Source: Bacteroidaceae bacterium (lineage in GTDB: Bacteria; Bacteroidota; Bacteroidia; Bacteroidales; Bacteroidaceae). From it: a DNA stretch of 64,000 nt. The stretch lies in contig JAKSJD010000006.1 of the NCBI GenBank assembly GCA_024398435.1, positions 113,930 to 177,929 on the forward strand, in the 5' to 3' direction. Position numbers and translations under genes: made by a program. Positions 18,384 to 27,800 of this stretch are shown here, in pieces (the stretch's first letter is position 1; every line of letters starts with the position of its first letter). Under the pieces are notes generated by a model, which saw only the letters and a program-made list of their open reading frames with translations, had not been told where the DNA came from and ran no database searches.

Positions 18384-18567
18384 TTTATAAATATTAAAAA
18401 TATTTATAAAAAAGTTTGGTAGTTCCAAAAATTTTTCGTAACTTTACATCGTTTTTATGAAAAACATTGCAAGCCCAAACCCCATACATCGCGAAACAAG
18501 GGCCCAAACATCGCGAGAAATGAGGTTGAGAACCGCGAAACTTTTTCTTCAACAAGCGCTATTTGAC
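18384..18567 (+). repeat. 184-bp dispersed element with own promoter, copy 1
   Basis: Matches 48471-48654 in the same orientation; 130 of the first 160 positions agree ungapped. It starts with a near-perfect palindrome (TTTATAAATATT-AAA-AATATTTATAAA), then -33 TTTG (18415-18418), a 20-bp gap, and a -7 box TAACTTTA (18439-18446). Ten bp later an ATG (18457) opens a 50-codon frame ending at 18609. The frame matches 18 of 30 residues in copy 2, but the changes are mostly non-silent. The best-conserved stretch is non-promoter (18491-18520). It lies in the gap before the TonB receptor and may drive it. The left part of the gap (18133-18383) has iterated CATCCCC words but no gene. Confidence 0.85.
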
Positions 18568-18662
18568 TTATTGCCACAAAAAATTCTCCCCACCCCTGCC
18601 ATAAAATAAATGTTTATGCGCGCACACAATAAATCGAAAATAACTCCGTTATAAGTGTGTAT

Positions 18663-21074
18663 ATGGAAAGAAAAACAATAGAAAGAATGCAGCGATGGCT
18701 CTGCCTCTGGCTGCTCATCAGCATAGGAGTGCCTGCAGGGATGATGGCACAGAACGTGACGATTAAGGGAACGATAATCGACGATGAACGCAATCCTGTA
18801 GAACTAGCATCGGTGCATATCGACGGACAAACTATCGGCGTCAGTGCCGACCTCAAGGGAAAATATTCACTCACGACCAAATCGGCCGACTCGCTCGTGG
18901 TGGTATTCTCGATGATGGGCTACGAAACCCGAAAGCGAACCCTCAAGGAACCGAAGGACACAATCACCCTCGACGTGATGATGCCCCGACTTGGCTACGA
19001 AATCGGAGAGGTGGAAATCAAGGAAATCCGCCGTCAGACCAACGCGATGACCGACGTCAACCTCAACGACATAAAACACATGGGCAATGCCTCCGGTCAA
19101 GGTATTGAACAAATCATAGCCACTCAGGCGGGCGTATCAACCCACAACGAGCTGTCGAACCAATACAATGTGCGTGGTGGTTCGTTCGACGAAAACTCCG
19201 TCTATCTCAACGGAATCGAGATGTATCGTCCACTTCTCATCCGCTCTGGCCAACAGGAAGGACTCTCAGTAATCAATCCCGACATGGTGGAGAAAGTGCA
19301 GTTCTCGGCCGGAGGATTCGAGGCCAAATACGGTGACAAGATGTCGTCAGTGCTCGATATCACCTACAAGAAACCGACCCACTTCGAGGCATCAGCATCG
19401 GCATCATTGCTCGGAGCAGCTGCATACATCGGCTTAGGCAACGAGAAATTCTCAATGACCCACGCCATACGCTACAAGACCACTAAAAACCTGCTCGGAA
19501 CGACCGATACCAATGGTGAGTATGAACCAAAGGACTTCGACTACCAGACCTACATCAGTTGGTCGCCTTCGAAGAAATGGACCTTCGACTTCATCGGCAA
19601 CATAGCCCGCAACGACTACGACTTCGTTCCGGTAAACCGCAGCACCAATTTCGGAACGTCAGAAGACGTGAAGAGCTACACGGTATATTTCGACGGAAAC
19701 GAGAGCGACCAGTTCCACACCTACTTCGGTTCGGCATCGCTCACACATAAGTTCAACTCCAACCACGAGATAACCCTCAACTATTCGGCATTCAAGACCA
19801 ACGAGAAGGAGACATTCGACATCCAGGGCGAATACTGGCTTGCCGGCGCCGATGCAGCCGACAACAACCTGGCAATCGGACGCTACATGGAACATGCCCG
19901 CAACTACCTCACAGCCAACGTGAGCACCATCGGATTCAGCGGACGCAGCCGATTCACAGCCCACGACATCCGCTACGGATTGCTCTATAAGAGCGAACAC
20001 ATAACCGAATCGATGCGCGAATGGGAAAAGCGCGACTCTGCAGGCTATTCGCTCCCTCACAGCGACCACGGACTCAGCCTCATCTACAACCTCGACTCGA
20101 AAAACAAAGTCAACTCCAACCGACTCGAAGCATATCTTCAGGACACATGGAGAAAGGAATACGACGAAGGCGAACTCATCATCAACTATGGTGCACGATT
20201 GGCGCATTGGAGCTACAACAAGGAGACTATCTTCTCGCCTCGAGCTACGATAGCATTCATTCCGTCAAAGGCCGACCAATGGACATTCCGTTTCTCAACA
20301 GGTATCTACTATCAGGCTCCGTTCTACAAGGAACTGAAAGACACCACCCTCATCAACGGAAATGCCACCGTGACACTCAACGAGAACATCAAGTCGCAAC
20401 GCTCAATCCACTTCCTCTTTGGTACAGAATATAAGTTCAAAATCAACAACCGACCTTTCAAGGCCACAGGCGAAGCCTACTACAAAGCCTTGTCGAACCT
20501 CAACCCTTACAACATAGACAATGTGCGCCTGTCGTATTATGGCGAAAACTGTGCCACTGGATATGCCCTCGGAATGGACCTCAAGATCTACGGCGAATTC
20601 GTGCCTAACACTGACAGCTGGATGAGCATCGGCATCATGCAGACGAAGGAAACCATCCACGGAAAGACAATTCCTCGCCCTACCGACCAATTGCTCAACT
20701 GCAGCATACTCTTCTCCGACTACTTCCCTAACACCGACAAATGGAAGATGACCCTGAAAGCCCACTATGCCGATGGTCTGCCATTCGGTCCTCCTCACAC
20801 CGGACGCGAGAAACAAGTGTTCCACATGAAGAGCTACCGACGCGTCGACCTCGGAATGTCGTACCGACTTCTCAACAACGAGAACCATCAGGAAACCCGG
20901 GGAATCTACCGCAACCTGCGCAACATCTGGATTGGAGTAGATGCCTTCAACGTGCTCGACATCAACAACATCAACTCCTACTATTGGGTGACCGACGTCA
21001 GCAACCATCAGTTTGCAGTGCCAAACTATCTCACAGGCCGACAAATCAACTTCCGCATACTTGTTGAGTTATAA
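18663..21074 (+). CDS. TonB-dependent outer-membrane receptor
   Basis: 803 residues with a signal peptide ending near GMMAQN. A carboxypeptidase-regulatory-like beta domain follows (TIKGTIIDDERNPVELASVH ... GYETRKRTL), then the plug domain (ASGQGIEQIIATQAGVSTHN, YNVRGGSFDENSVYLNGIEM, GGFEAKYGDKMSSVLDI). The 22-stranded barrel ends QINFRILVEL. It imports a ligand across the outer membrane using TonB energy; the ligand is unknown. It is not in a SusCD pair. GTG 18657 is a possible start two codons upstream. Its upstream region is the 184-bp dispersed element. Confidence 0.88.
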   Translation: MERKTIERMQRWLCLWLLISIGVPAGMMAQNVTIKGTIIDDERNPVELASVHIDGQTIGVSADLKGKYSLTTKSADSLVVVFSMMGYETRKRTLKEPKDTITLDVMMPRLGYEIGEVEIKEIRRQTNAMTDVNLNDIKHMGNASGQGIEQIIATQAGVSTHNELSNQYNVRGGSFDENSVYLNGIEMYRPLLIRSGQQEGLSVINPDMVEKVQFSAGGFEAKYGDKMSSVLDITYKKPTHFEASASASLLGAAAYIGLGNEKFSMTHAIRYKTTKNLLGTTDTNGEYEPKDFDYQTYISWSPSKKWTFDFIGNIARNDYDFVPVNRSTNFGTSEDVKSYTVYFDGNESDQFHTYFGSASLTHKFNSNHEITLNYSAFKTNEKETFDIQGEYWLAGADAADNNLAIGRYMEHARNYLTANVSTIGFSGRSRFTAHDIRYGLLYKSEHITESMREWEKRDSAGYSLPHSDHGLSLIYNLDSKNKVNSNRLEAYLQDTWRKEYDEGELIINYGARLAHWSYNKETIFSPRATIAFIPSKADQWTFRFSTGIYYQAPFYKELKDTTLINGNATVTLNENIKSQRSIHFLFGTEYKFKINNRPFKATGEAYYKALSNLNPYNIDNVRLSYYGENCATGYALGMDLKIYGEFVPNTDSWMSIGIMQTKETIHGKTIPRPTDQLLNCSILFSDYFPNTDKWKMTLKAHYADGLPFGPPHTGREKQVFHMKSYRRVDLGMSYRLLNNENHQETRGIYRNLRNIWIGVDAFNVLDINNINSYYWVTDVSNHQFAVPNYLTGRQINFRILVEL

Positions 21075-21077
21075 TTA

Positions 21078-21109
21078 GTCAACAAGTCTACGGGTCAACG
21101 GGCCAACAA
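21078..21109 (+). repeat. Stop-adjacent octamer array
   Basis: Four 8-bp units (GTCAACAA, GTCTACGG type) starting 4 bp after the TonB receptor stop. Reverse-complemented it is the same word family as 24242-24273 (GTTGACTC type). Confidence 0.75.
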
Positions 21110-21146
21110 GCAATTTTGATTCCGACTGCTCTGCCACTATGTCATG

Positions 21147-21163
21147 TTGGCACATTGTTTGCT
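21147..21163 (+). promoter_or_regulatory. Sigma-54-like -24/-12 promoter upstream of htpG
   Basis: TTGGCAC-N5-TTGCT matches the RpoN consensus (TGGCAC-N5-TTGC) at all ten core bases with the exact spacing. It would start transcription near 21174, about 36 bp before the htpG ATG. No TAnnTTTG box was found in this gap. Unproven. Confidence 0.45.
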
Positions 21164-21209
21164 GCAATCATTCCAAGTAATCAAACAAACAAAACATATA
21201 CATACGGAT

Positions 21210-23261
21210 ATGAAAGGAAACATTGGGGTTACAACCGAGAACATATTCCCCGTCATCAAAAAGTTCTTATATAGTGATCACGACATATTCCTCCGCGAAA
21301 TCGTTAGCAACGCAGTGGATGCCACTCAAAAACTGAAGACAATCATCCAGAAAGGCGAAATGAAGGAAGAGGCAGGCGACCTCACAGTTCACGTTTCGTT
21401 CAACAAGGATGCAGGCACACTCACCGTAAGCGACCACGGAATTGGAATGACAGAGGAAGAGGTAGATAAATACATCAACCAGATTGCATTCTCAAGTGCA
21501 AACGATTTCCTCGACAAATATAAGGAAGATGCCAATGCCATCATCGGACACTTCGGACTCGGATTCTACAGTGCATTCATGGTGAGCAAGAAGGTGGAAG
21601 TAGTCACCAAGAGTTGGCAGGAAGGCAGCAAGGCCGTGAAATGGTCGTGCGACGGAAGTCCTGAATACACAATCGAGGAATGCGACAAGGCCGACAGAGG
21701 TACCGACATTGTGATGTATATCGACGACGACAACAAGGAATTTCTCGACGAGGCAAAACTTCAGGAACTTCTCCGCAAATATTGCCACTTCCTCCCTGTA
21801 GCCGTTGCATTCGGCAAGAAGAAGGAATGGAAAGACGGAAAGCAAGTGGAAACAGCCGAAGACAATATCATCAACGACACCACTCCACTCTGGACAAAGA
21901 AACCAGCCGACCTCAAGGACGAGGACTACAAGAAGTTCTACAACGAACTATACCCAATGGCCGGCGAGCCCCTGTTCTGGATTCATCTCAATGTTGATTT
22001 CCCATTCAACCTCACGGGTATTCTCTATTTCCCAAAGGTTCACAACAGCATCGAACTCCAAAAGAACAAGATTCAGCTCTATTGCAATCAAGTGTTCGTT
22101 ACAGATTCCGTAGAAGGCATCGTACCCGATTTCCTCACATTGCTCCATGGCGTAATCGATTCACCAGACATTCCACTCAACGTTAGCCGCAGCTATCTCC
22201 AGAGCGACAGCAACGTGAAGAAGATTTCCACATATATCTCAAAGAAGGTAAGCGACCGCTTGCAACAGATATTCAAGACCGACAGAAAGGACTTCGAGGC
22301 AAAGTGGGACGACATCAAGATATTCATCCACTACGGAATCCTCACAGAGAAGGACTTCTACGACAAGGCAAAGAACTTTGCACTCTTCAAGGATACTGAC
22401 GGCAAGTATTTCACTTACGACGAATACCAAACCCTCATCAAGGACAATCAGACCGATAAGGACGGCAACCTCATCTATCTCTATGCCCAAGATAAGGACA
22501 AGCAATACGCATATATCCAAACAGCAAAGCAGAAAGGATACAGCACCCTACTCCTTGACGGAGAACTCGACGTGGCTCTCGTCGGACTGCTTGAGGAAAA
22601 GAACGAGAAGTGTCGTTTCACACGTGTCGACGGCGACTCCATTGACCGCCTCATCCAAAAGGACACACCTGCTGAAGTGGCCCTTCCTGAGACCGAGAAG
22701 GAAATCATCGAAAAGGTATTTTCTACTCAGTTGCCACAAATCGACAAGATTAACTTCAACGTTGAAGCTCATGCACTCGGTGAGGACGCAATGCCTATCA
22801 CCATCACCCAGAGCGAATACATGCGCCGAATGAAGGATATGTCGCGATTCCAGCAAGGAATGTCGTTCTATGGCGAAATGCCTGATATGATGAATATCGT
22901 GGTCAACACCGACAACGCACTCATCAAGTCGATTCTTTCTGAAGGTACGGAACAGACAAAGGCAAAACTCACTCCGTTCGACAACGAAATCAAGGGACTC
23001 CAAGCACGAAAGGAAGCCATCGACTCTGAAAACAAAAACAAGAAATGGGATGAAATATCGCAGGAAAGCAAGGATGAACTCGACAAGACCGAAAAGGCAA
23101 TCGACGAACAGCGAACAAAAAAGACTGAAGTAATCGCTGCCTATGCCAAGGACAACAAGGTGGTTCACCAACTCATCGACCTAGCACTCCTTCAGAATGG
23201 AATGCTTCGCGGAGAGGCTCTCAGCAATTTTGTGGCAAGAAGTCTGGAACTCATCAAATGA
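21210..23261 (+). CDS. htpG: Molecular chaperone HtpG (Hsp90)
   Basis: 683-residue cytosolic Hsp90 chaperone, an ATP-driven clamp that remodels client proteins. The N-terminal GHKL ATPase domain shows LREIVSNAVDATQK with the catalytic Glu and Mg-binding Asn, VSDHGIGMT and GHFGLGFYSAFM. The middle domain has LNVSRSYLQSD with the arginine that contacts ATP. A charged linker and dimerisation domain close the protein. ATG 21210 (MKGNIGVTTENIF) is the conserved start; the upstream in-frame ATG at 21144 overlaps the sigma-54-like site. A heptad array and a strong terminator follow. Confidence 0.96.
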   Translation: MKGNIGVTTENIFPVIKKFLYSDHDIFLREIVSNAVDATQKLKTIIQKGEMKEEAGDLTVHVSFNKDAGTLTVSDHGIGMTEEEVDKYINQIAFSSANDFLDKYKEDANAIIGHFGLGFYSAFMVSKKVEVVTKSWQEGSKAVKWSCDGSPEYTIEECDKADRGTDIVMYIDDDNKEFLDEAKLQELLRKYCHFLPVAVAFGKKKEWKDGKQVETAEDNIINDTTPLWTKKPADLKDEDYKKFYNELYPMAGEPLFWIHLNVDFPFNLTGILYFPKVHNSIELQKNKIQLYCNQVFVTDSVEGIVPDFLTLLHGVIDSPDIPLNVSRSYLQSDSNVKKISTYISKKVSDRLQQIFKTDRKDFEAKWDDIKIFIHYGILTEKDFYDKAKNFALFKDTDGKYFTYDEYQTLIKDNQTDKDGNLIYLYAQDKDKQYAYIQTAKQKGYSTLLLDGELDVALVGLLEEKNEKCRFTRVDGDSIDRLIQKDTPAEVALPETEKEIIEKVFSTQLPQIDKINFNVEAHALGEDAMPITITQSEYMRRMKDMSRFQQGMSFYGEMPDMMNIVVNTDNALIKSILSEGTEQTKAKLTPFDNEIKGLQARKEAIDSENKNKKWDEISQESKDELDKTEKAIDEQRTKKTEVIAAYAKDNKVVHQLIDLALLQNGMLRGEALSNFVARSLELIK

Positions 23262-23269
23262 TTCCATCT

Positions 23270-23311
23270 ATAACCGATAACCGTTAACCATAAACCGTTA
23301 ACCGTCAACCC
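23270..23311 (+). repeat. Stop-adjacent heptad array after htpG
   Basis: Six consecutive 7-bp units (ATAACCG, TTAACCA type) beginning 9 bp after the htpG stop and ending just before the terminator stem. Confidence 0.8.
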
Positions 23312-23318
23312 AAGAACT

Positions 23319-23371
23319 CTGCTCTTTGTAGTTGCCCAACAAGCAAAAACTACAAGGAGCAGTTTCTTTTT
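23319..23371 (+). terminator. Terminator of htpG
   Basis: 15-bp stem (23319-23333 with 23348-23362, one wobble pair) followed by TTTCTTTTT. Confidence 0.85.
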
Positions 23372-23470
23372 CGTATCAGTCCACCCTCAAAAGATGTACA
23401 TTATTATAAATATTACACGCGAAAAACTCACTTTTTTGTTTTTTTCTTTTGTCACTACAGAAAAAATAAC

Positions 23471-23478
23471 TAATTTTG
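23471..23478 (+). promoter_or_regulatory. -7 box of the TPR protein gene
   Basis: TAATTTTG, about 75 bp before the ATG at 23554. Confidence 0.55.
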
Positions 23479-23553
23479 CACGCTAAATGTGTGGTACGCC
23501 CATACATCGGCACTGCAACAAGAGTATATAACAACAAAAAAATAACAAAACAA

Positions 23554-24231
23554 ATGGCAAAGAAAAGAAATTCAAAGAATGAAGCAATCGGACTCGATGT
23601 CCAACTCGGCAAGTCTGAAGCATTTATCGAGAAGCACTTGAAGGAAATCCTTATCGCTCTCGCAGCAATCATCGTCATCGCATTAGGTATCTTCGGATGG
23701 AAGAGCTATGTAAACAATCAAACAGAAAAGGCTAACGCTGAAATCGCCAAGTGTCAGACTGCTTTCGCTATGGAACAGTACGACAACGCACTCAATGGCG
23801 ACGGTGTAAGCCAGAAAGGCTTCCTCAAGATTATCGACGAATACGGATGCACTGAGACTGCCAACCTCGCTAAGGCTTATGCAGGTATCTGCTACGCTAA
23901 CCTCGACAAGGTTGACGAAGCTATCGATATGCTTGAAAGTTTCGACCCACAGGACGACGAAATGATTTCTCCTTCTGTTGTAGCAGCTCTCGGCAACTGC
24001 TATGTAAAGAAAGGCAATGTAGAAAAAGGTATCGACAAGTTGCTCAAGGCTGCTAAGGATGCCGACAACGACGCTGTAAGTCCAGTATTTGTTCTTCAGG
24101 CAGCTCAGCTCTATGAAAGTCTTGGCAAGAACGACAAGGCCCTCGAACTCTACAAGGAAATCAAGACAAAGTATTTCCGTTCACCACTCAGCGCTGACAT
24201 CGACAAGTATATCGAAAGAGCTACAAAGTAA
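23554..24231 (+). CDS. TPR-repeat inner-membrane protein (YfgM-like)
   Basis: 225 residues. A short basic cytoplasmic start leads to a transmembrane helix (ILIALAAIIVIALGIFGW, about 33-50) and a periplasmic solenoid of tetratricopeptide-like repeats (NLAKAYAGICYANLDKVDEA, VAALGNCYVKKGNVEKGI, QAAQLYESLGKNDKALELYK). The layout, one N-terminal helix plus TPRs, resembles YfgM, a periplasmic chaperone-network component of E. coli; that equivalence is inference. It lies just before ribH, but a terminator separates the two. Confidence 0.8.
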   Translation: MAKKRNSKNEAIGLDVQLGKSEAFIEKHLKEILIALAAIIVIALGIFGWKSYVNNQTEKANAEIAKCQTAFAMEQYDNALNGDGVSQKGFLKIIDEYGCTETANLAKAYAGICYANLDKVDEAIDMLESFDPQDDEMISPSVVAALGNCYVKKGNVEKGIDKLLKAAKDADNDAVSPVFVLQAAQLYESLGKNDKALELYKEIKTKYFRSPLSADIDKYIERATK

Positions 24232-24241
24232 GATAACACAC

Positions 24242-24273
24242 GTTGACTCGTTGACTCGTTAACTTGTTGACTA
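24242..24273 (+). repeat. Stop-adjacent octamer array
   Basis: Four 8-bp units (GTTGACTC, GTTAACTT type) beginning 11 bp after the TPR gene stop. It is the same family as 21078-21109 in inverse orientation. Confidence 0.75.
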
Positions 24274-24292
24274 AATATAAACATATGGAATC

Positions 24293-24330
24293 AAAGGGTT
24301 GAAGTCTAACACATTTCAACCCTTTATTTC
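24293..24330 (+). terminator. Terminator of the TPR protein gene
   Basis: Perfect 11-bp stem AAAGGGTTGAA/TTCAACCCTTT (24293-24303 with 24315-24325) followed by ATTTCT. Confidence 0.8.
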
Positions 24331-24360
24331 TAAAAACACACATACATAAACAAATATATC

Positions 24361-24849
24361 GTGGCAACTAAAAATCATAATCTTTCCGACTACGACATCA
24401 CTTCAGTTCCTGACGCAACAGGGATGAAAGTCGGCATCGTCGTAAGCGAATGGAACGACAATATCACAGGTGCATTGCTCCAAGGTGCCGTCACTACCCT
24501 CATGAAACACGGAGTGGCAGAGACCGACATCAACGTAATGACTGTACCTGGAAGTTTTGAACTCATCTTCGGAGCTACCCAGATGGCAAAGACCGAAGTT
24601 GATGCCGTCATCGCAATCGGTTGCGTAATCAGAGGCGACACCCCTCATTTCGACTATATCTGCGAAGGTACCACATACGGCATCGCACGCCTCAACCAAG
24701 TTCAGGGCAAGCCAGTAATCTATGGCCTCATCACTACAAACGACATGCAGCAAGCAATCGACCGCAGTGGTGGCAAACTTGGCAACAAAGGCGATGAATG
24801 TGCCGTAACGGCAATCAAGATGATTGACTTCACCCGCCATATCAAATAG
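24361..24849 (+). CDS. ribH: 6,7-dimethyl-8-ribityllumazine synthase
   Basis: 162 residues from a GTG start. It condenses 5-amino-6-ribitylaminouracil with dihydroxybutanone phosphate in riboflavin synthesis and normally assembles into a pentamer or capsid in the cytoplasm. Motifs: [52 protein letters not shown] with the catalytic His, and [18 protein letters not shown]. It has normal length. There are no other riboflavin genes nearby. The tamB frame follows 31 bp later with no terminator, so the two may be cotranscribed. Confidence 0.95.
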   Translation: MATKNHNLSDYDITSVPDATGMKVGIVVSEWNDNITGALLQGAVTTLMKHGVAETDINVMTVPGSFELIFGATQMAKTEVDAVIAIGCVIRGDTPHFDYICEGTTYGIARLNQVQGKPVIYGLITTNDMQQAIDRSGGKLGNKGDECAVTAIKMIDFTRHIK

Positions 24850-24880
24850 ATTTCCCAACAACACATAAAACCCAAAGGTC

Positions 24881-27800
24881 ATAAAGCATTCAAAGCAAAT
24901 AGTAAGAGGTATTATCGGTGGCATACTTGCTCTATATGTATTCGCCATAATACTCATCAACATCCCGGCTGTACAGCGTTCGATAGGAAGTTGTGCTGCA
25001 GATGCTTTATCCAAACAATTGGGAACGGAAGTAAGTGTGGGTAATGTCGATTTGGGCCTCTTCAACCGTCTCGTCATCGACGACATTGCCATCAAGGACA
25101 CTACGGGAGCCGACTTTATCTCTACCGACAGAACAGCCATAAAGATTGACCTTCTGCCACTTCTCAACGGAAAGATTTCTATCTCCAACGCTCAGTTGTT
25201 CGGTCTGACTGCTCATCTTACCAAAGCCGATTCGGCTGCTGTGCCAAACTATCAATTCCTTATAGATGCACTTTCATCCAAGGACGACAAGGAGTCGAAG
25301 CCTCTCAATCTTAACGTCAATTCCTTCATACTCCGACGAGGCAACATCACTTATGATATTCTCGACAAGCCAAAGAAGGCGACTCTCGACACAAACCATC
25401 TCAATCTGCGAAATCTAGATGCCACGGTGTCTGTAAAGACATTGACCGACGACAGCCTCGACGTGATTGTGAAGCGTTTCAACGTGACGGAACAAAACTC
25501 CGACCTCCGAATAAAGAATCTCTCTGCCAAACTTCAGGCAAACAAGGAAAAGGCCTTGCTCACCGACTTCAACCTGAAGATGCCCCTTTCTTCGGTCAAC
25601 ATCGACACCCTTTCGGCAGAGTATCCTACTTTCACGACTGATGGAAAATACCGTTTCTCCACAAAGATAGCCGAAACCCACATCACTCCTGCCGATGCAA
25701 AGGCCATCATGCCTCAATTGGCTTCGCTCACGTCCCCACTCTATCTCGACACAAAAGTCAACGGGACACAGGATGCACTAAGTCTGCAACAACTTACATT
25801 GCATACAGATGATAATTCAATTGATATCGACCTCGATGCCGACATCATGAATCTCAACAGCGACTCACCTCAATTCAACACAAACATTCGCCGACTCTTT
25901 GCCAGCAACGAAGGCCGAAATATTATTTTGGGTTCGCTTGCTCCCGAACTCGCCAACTCAAGTCAATTGGCCACTCTCGGCGATGCCCAGTTCAGTGGAT
26001 TCGTCAGCAAGCAAGGCGGAGGGTATGCTGCCGACGGAACCCTCTCCACCGATGTGGGCAATATCAGTCTTGATGCCGAAATGACTGGCGACAACTATAT
26101 CAATGGTCATGTGAATTCGGACGGAATCGTCCTTACCGACATTCTTCAGTCGAATGATTTGGGAACAGTTGCGTTCGACATGAATCTCGACGGGCATCTT
26201 GATGCCAACAACGATTTCAACGGCAAACTCAATGGAATCATCAATTCACTGCAATACAAGGACTACACATATAATAATATCAATATAGATGCAGAGAAGA
26301 ACGGCGACCTTTTCGACGGAAGTCTTCTTCTTGCCGACCCTAACATCACCGCTGCCATTCAGGGCAACTACCACACCTCGACATCTGCCATGAACATAGA
26401 TGCCGATGTAAAACACATCAATCCGCATGCCCTCAATCTTACCGACAAACTTTCGGGCGAGACTTACAGCATGCGACTCCGTGCCGATCTCAATGGTAAC
26501 AATCTGAATAATCTTGCGGGCAATATCGGTATCGATTCTCTTCATGTAGCCACCGCTGACACGGTCTATTCTTTGGACAATCTCTCATTAAGCATAGACG
26601 ATTCCGACAACAAGAAGCATATTCAAATCAGCAGCGACTTCATCGATGCCAATCTCAGCGGAAACATCCGTATCGACGAGGTTGCAGCTGCTTTCCAAAA
26701 TCAGATAGCACATCATCTACCTTCCCTTCTCTCCCCTTCAGGCCGTACCGACAATGCCTTCGATTTCGATATAACCATGCGCGAATCCGATTTGCTCCAC
26801 CATTATATCGACACCGACATAACATTCCCCGAACCTATCCATCTGAAGGGATTCGTAGATTCTCCAGAAGACATCATATCGTGTGTTGTCACGGCTCCTT
26901 CTGTTAGAAAGGGAGACACCAACTACACCAACACAAGCCTCACATGTATGAGCAGCAGCGAGATTCTCAGTCTCAATGCCGTTACAAGTCAGGAGAGAGA
27001 GAGAGAGACAGGTCCGCTCCAGCTCCATCTCACTGCCGATGCCAAGAACGATGAACTCCATACACTTCTCGACTGGAAGGGAGATTTGGAAAATACGAAT
27101 ACGAAAACGAAAGCTAAGAAGAACGACGACAAGAAGCCTATCCTCAACAATGGAATGCTATATGCCGTCACTCAGTTCGGTGATAGTCTCGGCAAAATGA
27201 AGGCCGACATAAGTCTCCACAAGTCGCAGTTTGAAATCAACGACACCGTCTGGTACGTTGAACCATCCCACATTGATATCCTTGGCAAAAAGATACAGTG
27301 CGACAATGTCAGAATATACAACGACGAGCAGTCGATTCAGTTCGACGGCATCATATCCGACAATCCAAGCGACTCGCTGCTTGTAAGTCTCCACAATCTT
27401 CAGGTGGAATACATCACCGACCTTGTAGATTTCCATGCCGTCCGTTTCAAAGGTAAGGCATCGGGCAATGCCACCGTAAGCCACATCTACGATGAGCCTC
27501 ATCTCAGTGCCAACATCATCGTGAACGACATGCACCTGCAGGAGGGCCGTCTCGGCACAGGTTATATTCAAGCATTTTGGGATAAGGAAATCAGCGGAAT
27601 ACGTGTCAACGGACATATTGTAGACAACTATCAAGGACTCGACCGCACGACCAATGTCAGCGGATTCATCGCTCCAAGCAAGAACGACATCAATCTCCGC
27701 ATCGACACCTACAACACGAATGCTGAATTCCTCGAAGGATTCCTATCGTCCACATTCCGTGATTTCAAGGGCAGGACAAACGGAACGCTCAACGTTATCG

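Noticed and set aside
18457-18609. 50-codon frame inside the 184-bp element called as a gene
   Set aside because: Substitutions relative to copy 2 are nearly all amino-acid changing, so coding selection is not supported; kept as part of the repeat.
25019-25021. TTG as the true start of tamB
   Set aside because: It would remove the membrane anchor encoded just upstream in the same open frame.
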